A stretch of DNA of 9,331 nucleotides from Pseudomonadota bacterium (lineage in GTDB: Bacteria; Pseudomonadota; Gammaproteobacteria; Burkholderiales; Ferrovaceae). Within the stretch, counting starts at the first letter, position 1. Each line of letters opens with the position of its first letter. Made by a program: the position numbers and the translations under genes. This document shows positions 1 to 7,391 of this stretch, one piece after another. The DNA lies in contig JAJZHC010000042.1 in the NCBI GenBank assembly GCA_021804705.1, positions 1 to 9,331 on the forward strand. The letters run 5' to 3'. A model generated the notes under the pieces. That model had not been told where the DNA came from. It saw only the letters and a list, made by a program, of their open reading frames with translations, and did no database searches.

Positions 1-298
1 GCAGCGGCTGGGCGGCAGGAGCAGGGGCGGTGCTTGTGCTGAGGCTCGCCGCAGGGCTTGTCGGAGCCCGAGAATGGCGCGATAGGCGGGGTCGTTCCGC
101 GTGAATCGCCTCTTCGCGCTTCTGCGCGGGCGTGTCGGAAACGGTCGTCCCCGTGGTCATTGGGACAAGATCAAGCAACAACGGCTGCGGCGCTTTCGTC
201 AAAGCGGGCCCCTTCACATGAATCCCGAACAGCAAAACACCGTGCAGCAACATCGACACCAGCAGGGCCAGCCCAAGTCGCCATTGGTGCCTGCTCAT
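1..298 (-). CDS. TonB-like energy transducer, N-terminal part (cut by window edge)
   Basis: This reading frame starts at ATG 298-296 and stays open to the window edge, giving 99 codons of an incomplete protein. The start overlaps the stop of the RNB gene in an ATGA arrangement. An AGGAG lies 11 bases upstream at 314-310, a little far but usable. The N-terminus is short and basic (MSRHQWR), followed by one hydrophobic segment at about residues 8-26. That segment contains S15-x3-H19, the Ser/His pair found in the membrane anchors of TonB and TolA that contact the ExbB/ExbD or TolQ/TolR proton channel. From about residue 60 the chain becomes rich in Ala, Pro, Ser and Thr, as expected for a periplasm-spanning linker. 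The C-terminal domain that would separate TonB from TolA lies outside the window. Inference: an inner-membrane protein passing proton-motive energy to the outer membrane. Confidence 0.72.
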   Translation of the reverse strand, partial: MSRHQWRLGLALLVSMLLHGVLLFGIHVKGPALTKAPQPLLLDLVPMTTGTTVSDTPAQKREEAIHAERPRLSRHSRAPTSPAASLSTSTAPAPAAQPL

Positions 299-2160
299 GG
301 GTCAGAGATCTCCTTCAAGGGTTCCAGAATCGCCTTGAGGTGACAGGCCAGCGTCATGTCCCAGAGGTTGATGCGTTCCACGCTCACGCGCACGGAGGTG
401 CCGGGTAAGGCTTCTGCAGCACCGTGCACCTTGACGACTAACGGCAGGCCCGCAAGTCGCGCCATGCCTTCACGCAGCATCAAAGCTTCTCTCTCTTCGA
501 TGTTTTCCTGTTGCAACCAGCGCAGGCTCCAGTACCGTTCCATGTTGCGCTGGAATTCATTGTAGGCATCATAAGCCAGTTCAAACTGACGCGCGATGGC
601 AGGCAACGTGTCATCCTGGACCGAAAAGGCTGGTGCCTGCCCGCTCAACAGGCTGATCAACTGCCATTGGTTGATCAGATCCACATAACGCCGCAAGGGT
701 GAGCTGGACCAGGCATACTGGGCCACGCCCAACCCCTGATGGGGTGCTGGTTTCACCGAAAGGCTGGTTTTGCCGTTGGTCTGCGTGCGAAATAATCCGG
801 GCAGCGCCGCATCCGCCAGCATCTTGCCCCAGACGGCATTCACTTCGATCATCAGTTCCGCCACCAGGGTATCCAGGGGAGCTCCCCGCGGACGCTGGCT
901 AATGGCCACCCGGTCTCCATCCACCACAAAATTGAAATCCAGGTAATGCTGGACGGGTCGATCCTTGACGCCTCGCAGCACAGCCAAACGCTGCGCCAAT
1001 TGCCAGAGGATGCGCAAGGATGCATGGAATGGATGGGGGCCAGTGACCGCCTCCGGATCGAACTGGGCTTCCAGGTCATGAATCCGCAGATTATTCGCCA
1101 CTGTGATGCGTTCAATACGCGACTCGCGCGCCACCACCTCGAAATCTGCCTTGCGCACCGTCAGCATGAGCGACAGCGCAGGATTGGCACGCCCTTCTTC
1201 CAGGGTATGCGCGCGGATCACGCGCTCGGGCAACATGGGGATCTTGTCGCCTGGCATGTACACTGTGGAGAGCCGCTGGCGTGCCACCTGGTCCAGTTCA
1301 GAACCCACGGAAAAACCCAGTCCCGGTGCTGCGATGTGAATACCCACTCTCCAATGGTCCTTGTCCTGCTCGGACACACTAAAGGCATCATCGATTTCGG
1401 TGGTATAGGCATCGTCAATGCTGAAAGCCTGCACTTCGGACAAAGGCCAGCGTGAATGGTCCGTAGTGATTGGATAGCTGGCGTCGGCAGGCAGGGGACC
1501 AAAATATTCGAAATGAAATTTCCCCTCGTGCCAGCTGCGGCTGTCCCGCAATGCGCCGCAATGTTCCAGCACTTGTGGAATAGTCAGGTGCATCACGGCA
1601 CTGGTCGCTTCCAGGGTTTTATAAGCAAGGGTGTTTTTGTCAGGGCGGTAGAGCAGGGTGGCCAAATCTCCCTTCAGCCAGTCCGGCATCTGACCCGCCT
1701 GCAACTCCTGAATGGCCTGCTGTTTCTGCGCTTCCTGTTGGCGTTTCTTTTCCAGCCCCGCCAACGCAGCGCGCAGATTGGCCTCCGGCGCCGGACGGTA
1801 ACGGCCGCGGCCTTTCTTGTAGAAATATATGGGCGAGGCATGCAGCTTCATCAACACGGCAGCCAGCTCTGGAGGCAGCGGGGCATGGCCCACATATTCG
1901 CGCGTCAGCGCTTCAAAGCCGATCTCAGTGTCGGGCGCACAGCACGCCCACAAAAACTCCACATCGATATCCTCCGCCAGACGCTGTGCCGATTGCATCA
2001 GTTCGGCAGCGGTGGGCTGCGTGAAACGCAGCAGCACGGCACTGGACTTGATTTTGCTGCGTTTGCCGTGCGGGGCTTCCACCTGCAAGCTGCTCTCATT
2101 GTCTGCCAGGATGGTGGCTACCTTCAGATCGCCATCCTCCTCATAAAACACATTCATCAC
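295..2160 (-). CDS. RNB-family (RNase II/R-like) 3'-5' exoribonuclease
   Basis: This 621-residue protein belongs to the RNB family of processive, Mg-dependent 3'-5' exoribonucleases that degrade single-stranded RNA in the cytoplasm. An N-terminal SH3/OB-like segment (residues 1-46) is followed by a helical, Gln-rich stretch at about 130-155. The RNB core begins near 236. The metal-binding motif is at 249-258: D249, E255, D257 and D258 align with D201, D207, D209 and D210 of E. coli RNase II, so one Asp is Glu. Other family blocks are GIHIAAP (273-279), YMPGDKIPMLPE (301-312), AELMIEVN (434-441) and SSPLRRYVDL (486-495). The C-terminal 570-612 looks like a degenerate OB/S1 domain. It is shorter than RNase R and lacks that enzyme's basic tail. 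The frame can begin at GTG 2160 or ATG 2157; a GAGGAA lies upstream at 7 or 10 bases spacing. It starts 4 bases after mpl. Exact substrate and rnb/rnr identity are uncertain. Confidence 0.9.
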   Translation of the reverse strand: MMNVFYEEDGDLKVATILADNESSLQVEAPHGKRSKIKSSAVLLRFTQPTAAELMQSAQRLAEDIDVEFLWACCAPDTEIGFEALTREYVGHAPLPPELAAVLMKLHASPIYFYKKGRGRYRPAPEANLRAALAGLEKKRQQEAQKQQAIQELQAGQMPDWLKGDLATLLYRPDKNTLAYKTLEATSAVMHLTIPQVLEHCGALRDSRSWHEGKFHFEYFGPLPADASYPITTDHSRWPLSEVQAFSIDDAYTTEIDDAFSVSEQDKDHWRVGIHIAAPGLGFSVGSELDQVARQRLSTVYMPGDKIPMLPERVIRAHTLEEGRANPALSLMLTVRKADFEVVARESRIERITVANNLRIHDLEAQFDPEAVTGPHPFHASLRILWQLAQRLAVLRGVKDRPVQHYLDFNFVVDGDRVAISQRPRGAPLDTLVAELMIEVNAVWGKMLADAALPGLFRTQTNGKTSLSVKPAPHQGLGVAQYAWSSSPLRRYVDLINQWQLISLLSGQAPAFSVQDDTLPAIARQFELAYDAYNEFQRNMERYWSLRWLQQENIEEREALMLREGMARLAGLPLVVKVHGAAEALPGTSVRVSVERINLWDMTLACHLKAILEPLKEISDP

Positions 2161-2164
2161 GGGA

Positions 2165-3550
2165 CTATTCCTCAGACAACCGCTTCAGGATTTTTTCATG
2201 GATCCCGCCAAACCCGCCATTGCTCATCACCAGTATCTGGTCGCCGTCCCGTGCTTCCTTCACGATGGATTCAACCAGGCTCTCCATATTTTCATCAGTA
2301 AGCACACGCTCACCGAGCGGTTTCAGGGCCGCGTCAGCATCCCACCCCAATTGCGCCGCATAACAAAATATCCGGTCGGCATTCGCAAGGCTTCCTGCGA
2401 GGCTATCGACCCAAACGCCCAGCTTCATGGTGTTGGAACGTGGCTCGATCACGGCCAGGATACGGGCCCGACCCACCTTGTTGCGCAAGCCCGCAATCGT
2501 GGTCTCGATCGCCGTAGGGTGATGGGCGAAATCGTCATAAACCGTCACTCCCCTGACTTGCCCACGCACCTCCATGCGCCGTCTGACACCAGAGAAGCGG
2601 CCAAGCGCCGCCACGCCCCGCGCCACGGCAACGCCAGCGAATTGCGCCGCCAGCAACGCCGCCAGCGCGTTCTGTCGATTATGCTCTCCCAGCAGCGGCC
2701 AGGTGTTCGTGGCTCCGGCAGGTTGGCCCCTATCCGTAATCGACAAAGTGCCCAGCACATCTGTCGCGCCGGTCTGCCATCCGTCGGGAGTGCCAAAGCG
2801 GACGACTGGCGTCCAGCAACCGCGTGCCAGCGTTTCGCTCAAGTGCGCGTCCCGACCATTGACCACAAGCAACCCATTACGGGGCACAGTGCGCACCAGA
2901 TGATGGAACTGGGTTTCGATGGCCGCCACATCGGGAAAAATATCTGCGTGGTCAAACTCCAGGTTATTGAGGAGGGCCACTTTGGGACGGTAGTGCACGA
3001 ACTTGGAACGCTTGTCGAAAAACGCCGTATCGTACTCATCCGCCTCGATGACAAACCAGGGCAGGCTGGAGTTCCCCCCGGAATTCCCGGAATACCCCCC
3101 CGGCAGGCGGGCCGACACCCCAAAATTTCCCGGCACCCCGCCGATCAGAAACCCTGGGCGCAGTCCTGCATCCTCCAGTATCCAGGCTGCCAATGAAGAC
3201 GTCGTGGTCTTGCCATGAGTGCCCGCCACGGCCAATACCTGACAATGGCACAGGATGTTCTCTGCCAGCCATTGCGGCCCTGAAGTAAAGGGAAGCCCAC
3301 GATCAAGGATGGCCTCCATCAGGGGGTTGCCGCGCGACACCACATTGCCGATGACAAACAGATCAGGCCCGAGCTGCAGCTGGTCTTCGTCAAACCCCTC
3401 GATCAGCTCGATGCCCTGGCTTTCGAGCTGCGTACTCATCGGCGGGTAGACCTGGGCATCGCAACCGGTCACGCGGTGACCCGCCGCCTTGGCCAAGACC
3501 GCAATGCCGCCCATGAAGGTGCCGCAGATTCCAAGAATGTGAATATGCAT
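2165..3550 (-). CDS. mpl: UDP-N-acetylmuramate:L-alanyl-gamma-D-glutamyl-meso-diaminopimelate ligase
   Basis: Mpl is a cytoplasmic Mur-ligase enzyme that joins recycled tripeptide L-Ala-gamma-D-Glu-meso-DAP to UDP-MurNAc using ATP, returning old murein peptide to wall synthesis. The N-terminal nucleotide-binding domain has GICGTFMGG (7-15) and YPPMST (35-40), typical of Mpl rather than MurC. The ATP loop is AGTHGKTTT (109-117). The central domain has VIEADEYDTAFFDKRSKF (167-184) and NLEFDHADIF (196-205). GEHNRQNALAA (288-298), DDFAHHPTAI (339-348) and EPRSNTMKLG (369-378) complete the signature. At 461 residues it is close to the usual length. It carries a Gly/Ser/Asn-rich stretch at about 150-164, between the GNFGVSARL block and the VIEADEYD block, that I recall as much shorter in E. 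coli Mpl. Its start shares one base with the metH stop (TGATG), and an AGGA lies 5 bases before the ATG. Translational coupling to metH is likely. Confidence 0.96.
   Translation of the reverse strand: MHIHILGICGTFMGGIAVLAKAAGHRVTGCDAQVYPPMSTQLESQGIELIEGFDEDQLQLGPDLFVIGNVVSRGNPLMEAILDRGLPFTSGPQWLAENILCHCQVLAVAGTHGKTTTSSLAAWILEDAGLRPGFLIGGVPGNFGVSARLPGGYSGNSGGNSSLPWFVIEADEYDTAFFDKRSKFVHYRPKVALLNNLEFDHADIFPDVAAIETQFHHLVRTVPRNGLLVVNGRDAHLSETLARGCWTPVVRFGTPDGWQTGATDVLGTLSITDRGQPAGATNTWPLLGEHNRQNALAALLAAQFAGVAVARGVAALGRFSGVRRRMEVRGQVRGVTVYDDFAHHPTAIETTIAGLRNKVGRARILAVIEPRSNTMKLGVWVDSLAGSLANADRIFCYAAQLGWDADAALKPLGERVLTDENMESLVESIVKEARDGDQILVMSNGGFGGIHEKILKRLSEE
3062..3103 (-). repeat. Low-complexity Gly/Ser/Asn-coding segment with C-tracts inside mpl
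   Basis: On the plus strand this stretch holds runs of six C (3074-3079) and seven C (3095-3101), separated by the near-duplicate units ccggaatt and ccggaata. It encodes residues 150-163 of Mpl, mostly Gly, Ser and Asn. It lies between two conserved blocks, so it is probably a surface loop that grew by slippage or short duplication. The frame is intact here. Confidence 0.6.
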
Positions 3551-6500
3551 CAGGATCCTGGCGTATACGCAAGAATCGGGGCCAGCCAGCGCTCGGTTTC
3601 CTGCAAATCCATGCCCTTGCGACGGGCATAATCTTCCACCTGGTCACGGGCGATTTTCCCTACCGCAAAATAGGCGCTCTGGGGATGGGCAAAATAAAAG
3701 CCGCTGACCGCCGCTGTCGGCCACATGGCATAGCTTTCCGTCAAGTGGATTTCTGCATGCCGCTCCACTTCCAGCAGCTCGAAAAGCGCCGCCTTTTCCG
3801 TGTGATCGGGACAGGCCGGGTATCCCGGAGCTGGCCGGATGCCGCGATAACGTTCGGCAATCAGGGCTTCGCAATCGAGGCTCTCTTCCGGGGCATACCC
3901 CCAGAACTCACGCCGCACCCGGGCATGCAACCATTCGGCAAACGCTTCAGCCAATCGATCCGCCAGGGCCTTGAGCAGAATGGCGTTATAGTCGTCATGC
4001 TGCGCTTCGAATGCTGCGACCCTCGCATCGATGCCTATGCCAGCCGTCACGGCAAACGCGCCGATGTAGTCTGCAATACCCGTGCCCTTTGGCGCCACAT
4101 AGTCGGACAGGCATGCATTGTGACGATCAGCCGGCTTTTCATTCTGCTGGCGCAGATGGTGCAAGACCTTCAGGACCGAGGTGTGTGATTCGTCCGAATA
4201 GAGCGCGATGTCATCACCATTCTCCAGGGTCGCCGCCGGGAAGAACCCCACCACACCATGCGCAGTCAGCCAGCGCTCCTCCACGATCTGCCGCAACATG
4301 GCCTGCGCGTCAGCGAACAGGTTGCGCGCAGCCTCTCCCACCACGTCGTCCTGGAGAATGTTGGGGTAACGGCCACTCAGCTCCCATGTCTGGAAAAACG
4401 GCGTCCAGTCAATATAGGGCACCAGCTCAGAGAGGGGAACGTCACGCACGGGTCTGACCCCCAAAAACGAGGGACGGGGTGGCGTGTACGCCAGCCAGTC
4501 GGTTTTCATGCCATGCTTGCGCGCCGTAGCAAGGTCCAGCAGTTTGGCGCCCCCCTTCTTGCCTTCATGCTGTGTCCTCACCCTCTGGAGATCGGCCTTG
4601 AGGTCACGGATGTAGGCGTCGCGCAATTCGGTACTGAGCAGTTGAGAGCACACGCCGACGGCGCGCGAGGCATCAGGAACATAAACCGTGGCGCCATGAT
4701 AGTGCGGCTCGATCTTGACCGCCGTATGCACGCGGGAAGTCGTGGCGCCGCCAATCAGGAGCGGAATGTCAAAGGCTTCCCGTTGCATTTCCCGCGCCAC
4801 ATGCGCCATTTCTTCAAGCGAGGGCGTAATCAACCCGGACAACCCGATGATGTCCACCTTCTCTTCCCGGGCCACCTGCAGAATTTTTTCACAGGGCACC
4901 ATGACGCCCAGATTGACCACTTCGAAATTATTGCACTGAAGCACCACCGCCACGATATTTTTGCCGATGTCGTGCACGTCTCCCTTGACGGTGGCAAGCA
5001 GGATTTTTCCCTTGGTGGTGGAGACACCCAGCCTTTCCTTTTCCGCTTCGATGTATGGAACCAGATGAGCCACAGCCTGCTTCATCACGCGCGCCGACTT
5101 GACCACCTGGGGCAGGAACATCTTGCCTTCGCCAAACAGATCACCCACCACGTTCATGCCATCCATCAAGGGGCCCTCGATGACATGAATGGGATGTTCG
5201 CTCAATAACCGCGCCGCCTCGGCGTCTTCCTCAATGTAAGTGGCAACGCCCTTGACCAGCGCATGGATCAGGCGCTCATGCACCGGGGCATTGCGCCAGG
5301 AAAGGTCTTCAGACTGGGTACGCGCCGCCCCCCCCTTGACCTGACTGGCAAAGGCCACCATCCGTTCTGCTGCATCTGGACGGCGATTGAGGATGATGTC
5401 TTCCACATGTTCCAGCAGGTCCTGGGGAATTTCGGCATAAACACCCAACTGCCCTGCATTGACGATACCCATCGTCATACCGGCCCTGATGGCATGGTAG
5501 AGAAACGCCGTGTGAATGGCTTCGCGCACCGCGTCATTGCCGCGGAATGAAAAACTGACGTTCGAAACCCCACCGCTGATCTTTGCATGGGGCAATGTTT
5601 GCCGGATGGTGCGTACGGCCTCGATAAAATCCAGGGCATACCGGTTATGCTCTTCGATCCCCGTAGCAATGGCAAAAATGTTGGGGTCAAAGATGATGTC
5701 TTCGGCCGAATACCCCACTGTTTCCGTCAACAAATGGTAGGAACGCGTGCAGATTTCCACTTTGCGCGCCAGGGTGTCCGCCTGCCCCTGTTCATCAAAG
5801 GCCATGACAATGACCGCAGCGCCATAGCGGCGCGCCAGTTTGGCACGGTGCAAAAACTCGGCCTCTCCCTCCTTGAGGCTGATGGAATTGACAATGGGCT
5901 TGCCCTGGATGCACTTCAACCCCGTTTCCAGAACGGCCCAATCCGAGGAATCAATCATAATGGGGACGCGGGAGATATCCGGTTCGGATGCCACCAGATT
6001 GAGAAAGCGCTTCATGGCTGCTTTCGAATCCAGCATGGCTTCATCCATATTGATATCAATGATCTGGGCGCCGTTTTCCACCTGGTTGCGTGCCACGGAC
6101 AACGCTTCGTTGTAATTCCCGGCCAGGATCAGCCGCGCAAAAGCCTTGGATCCTGTCACGTTGGTGCGTTCGCCCACGTTGACGAACAACGAATCTTCAC
6201 CGATGTTGAACGGTTCCAGACCGGACAGCCGCGTCATGGGCGTCATTTCAGGAATGGCCCGTGGCGGAATGTCCCTGACTGCGTCGGCAATGGCCTTGAT
6301 GTGTGCAGGCGTGGTGCCGCAGCAGCCTCCCACGATGTTGATGAATCCGGATTCGGCAAATTCCTTCAGCAGGGCGGCAGTTTCTTCAGGGCCTTCGTCG
6401 TATCCTGATTCTGCCAGGGGATTGGGCAGTCCGGCATTGGGATGGGCGCTGACATGGGTGTCCGCAACGCGTGCAAGCTCTTCGATGTAGGGGCGCATCA

Positions 6501-7257
6501 ACGCGGCGCCAAGCGCACAGTTGAGGCCGATGGAAAGGGGGCGAATGTGACGCAGCGAATTCCAGAATGCCTCAGTGGTTTGCCCTGTCAGCGTTCTCCC
6601 GCTCTGATCGGTAATGGTGCCAGAGATCATCACCGGCAGGCGCAGCCCATGAGTCTCAAAATATTCGTCTATGGCGAATAACGCAGCCTTGGCGTTGAGG
6701 GTGTCAAAGACAGTCTCCACCAGCAGGATGTCCACGCCGCCGTCAACCAGGCCGCCAATCGCCTCACGGTAGGCAACGACCAGGGCGTCGAAATCCACGT
6801 TGCGAAAACCCGGGTCGTTGACGTCGGGCGAGATGGATGCAGTCCGTGTGGTAGGGCCCAGCACGCCTGCCACGAATCGGGGCTTGTCCGGCGTGCTGCG
6901 CGTTGCTTCGTCAGCTACTTCCCGAGCCAGTTTGGCTGCGGCAAGGTTGATCTCCCCCACCAGGTCAGCCATGTGATAGTCGGCCATGGACACTGAAGTG
7001 GCGTTAAACGTGTTGGTTTCAATGATGTCGGCCCCCGCGTCCAGGTAAGCCGCGTGGATGGCGCGAATGATCTGGGGCTGGGTCAGCACCAGCAAATCAT
7101 TGTTGCCCTTGAGATCATGGGGAAAATCACGAAAGCGTTCTCCCCGGTAATCGGATTCGCTGAGCTTGTAACTCTGGATCATGGTACCCATGGCACCATC
7201 CAGCATGAGGATGCGTTGCCGCAGGAGGGATCGTAGCAATGGCGTTGTATCAGACAT
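3550..7257 (-). CDS. metH: Cobalamin-dependent methionine synthase
   Basis: MetH transfers the methyl group of 5-methyltetrahydrofolate to homocysteine through methylcobalamin, giving methionine and tetrahydrofolate in the cytoplasm. At 1235 residues it is full length and close to E. coli MetH throughout. The homocysteine domain (about 1-335) has the zinc cysteines C247 (LNCALG) and C312/C313 (GGCCGTT). The pterin domain (about 350-635) has NVGERTNVTGS (360-370) and IDINMDE (400-406). The B12 cap and Rossmann domains (about 655-895) have D760-x-H762-x-x-G765, where His762 would be the lower cobalt ligand. The C-terminal reactivation domain (about 925-1235) has the AdoMet-binding RPAPGYPACPDH (1141-1152) and MWPTAAVSG (1178-1186). 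The start matches the E. coli N-terminus, and an in-frame TAG stands five codons upstream of the ATG, so no longer form is plausible. No Shine-Dalgarno sequence is visible. Transcription probably starts within or before the hairpin-rich gap behind amtB. No cobalamin riboswitch fits there. Confidence 0.98.
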   Translation of the reverse strand: MSDTTPLLRSLLRQRILMLDGAMGTMIQSYKLSESDYRGERFRDFPHDLKGNNDLLVLTQPQIIRAIHAAYLDAGADIIETNTFNATSVSMADYHMADLVGEINLAAAKLAREVADEATRSTPDKPRFVAGVLGPTTRTASISPDVNDPGFRNVDFDALVVAYREAIGGLVDGGVDILLVETVFDTLNAKAALFAIDEYFETHGLRLPVMISGTITDQSGRTLTGQTTEAFWNSLRHIRPLSIGLNCALGAALMRPYIEELARVADTHVSAHPNAGLPNPLAESGYDEGPEETAALLKEFAESGFINIVGGCCGTTPAHIKAIADAVRDIPPRAIPEMTPMTRLSGLEPFNIGEDSLFVNVGERTNVTGSKAFARLILAGNYNEALSVARNQVENGAQIIDINMDEAMLDSKAAMKRFLNLVASEPDISRVPIMIDSSDWAVLETGLKCIQGKPIVNSISLKEGEAEFLHRAKLARRYGAAVIVMAFDEQGQADTLARKVEICTRSYHLLTETVGYSAEDIIFDPNIFAIATGIEEHNRYALDFIEAVRTIRQTLPHAKISGGVSNVSFSFRGNDAVREAIHTAFLYHAIRAGMTMGIVNAGQLGVYAEIPQDLLEHVEDIILNRRPDAAERMVAFASQVKGGAARTQSEDLSWRNAPVHERLIHALVKGVATYIEEDAEAARLLSEHPIHVIEGPLMDGMNVVGDLFGEGKMFLPQVVKSARVMKQAVAHLVPYIEAEKERLGVSTTKGKILLATVKGDVHDIGKNIVAVVLQCNNFEVVNLGVMVPCEKILQVAREEKVDIIGLSGLITPSLEEMAHVAREMQREAFDIPLLIGGATTSRVHTAVKIEPHYHGATVYVPDASRAVGVCSQLLSTELRDAYIRDLKADLQRVRTQHEGKKGGAKLLDLATARKHGMKTDWLAYTPPRPSFLGVRPVRDVPLSELVPYIDWTPFFQTWELSGRYPNILQDDVVGEAARNLFADAQAMLRQIVEERWLTAHGVVGFFPAATLENGDDIALYSDESHTSVLKVLHHLRQQNEKPADRHNACLSDYVAPKGTGIADYIGAFAVTAGIGIDARVAAFEAQHDDYNAILLKALADRLAEAFAEWLHARVRREFWGYAPEESLDCEALIAERYRGIRPAPGYPACPDHTEKAALFELLEVERHAEIHLTESYAMWPTAAVSGFYFAHPQSAYFAVGKIARDQVEDYARRKGMDLQETERWLAPILAYTPGS

Positions 7258-7278
7258 AGGGGCAATATGCTACCACGA

Positions 7279-7336
7279 GGACAGCCCTGAGCCTCACGAA
7301 GTGGGGACAGACCCCACTTTGGGGGGCTGTCCCCAC
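7279..7336 (-). repeat. Nested, overlapping inverted repeats upstream of metH (REP-like or leader structure)
   Basis: In metH-sense (minus-strand) order this segment contains GTGGGGACAGCCC (7336-7324), AAGTGGGG (7319-7312), CTGTCCCCACTT (7310-7299) and GGGCTGTCC (7287-7279). The first can pair with the third over 10 perfect bases (7336-7327 with 7310-7301). It can instead pair with the fourth over 9 bases (7332-7324 with 7287-7279). In that second fold the second and third form an 8-bp hairpin (7319-7312 with 7306-7299) inside. The folds exclude each other. The GGGGACAG/CTGTCCCC core resembles dispersed palindromic elements often seen between genes in proteobacteria, which is from memory and not checked. 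Whether it is transcribed with metH is unknown. Confidence 0.65.
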
Positions 7337-7341
7337 ACAAC

Positions 7342-7367
7342 AAAAAAGGGGCGTCCGAAGACGCCCC
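7342..7367 (-). terminator. Rho-independent terminator of the glnK-amtB transcript
   Basis: Read on the minus strand this is GGGGCGTC, a TTCG loop, GACGCCCC, then six T. That gives an 8-bp perfect GC-rich stem closed by C(UUCG)G, an especially stable tetraloop, with a U-tract. It begins 24 bases after the amtB stop codon and separates the nitrogen cluster from metH. Confidence 0.92.
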
Positions 7368-7391
7368 AAGCCCTTGACGGCGGAGTGAAGG

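Noticed and set aside
1387..1416. RNB protein as a catalytically dead paralogue
   Set aside because: Only one of four acidic residues differs, it is conservative (Glu), and the Asp matching the essential D209 and the SPLRRY block are present.
1456..2301. Long plus-strand open frame of 281 codons opposite the RNB gene and the 3' end of mpl
   Set aside because: It is antisense to two strongly recognisable genes, has no family resemblance and no ribosome site. Several similar plus-strand frames (2198-3196, 4258-5208, 5587-6408, 7995-8594) are the same kind of GC-driven shadow.
7267..7295. Possible metH promoter with TAGCAT as -10 (7272-7267)
   Set aside because: The hexamer at -35 distance (GAGGCT, 7295-7290) does not match, and the start site would fall almost on the ATG. 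Too weak to list as a feature.
7258..7391. Cobalamin or SAM riboswitch controlling metH
   Set aside because: The gap is 134 bases and about half is taken by the amtB terminator. No B12-box or SAM-I-like conserved core is seen.
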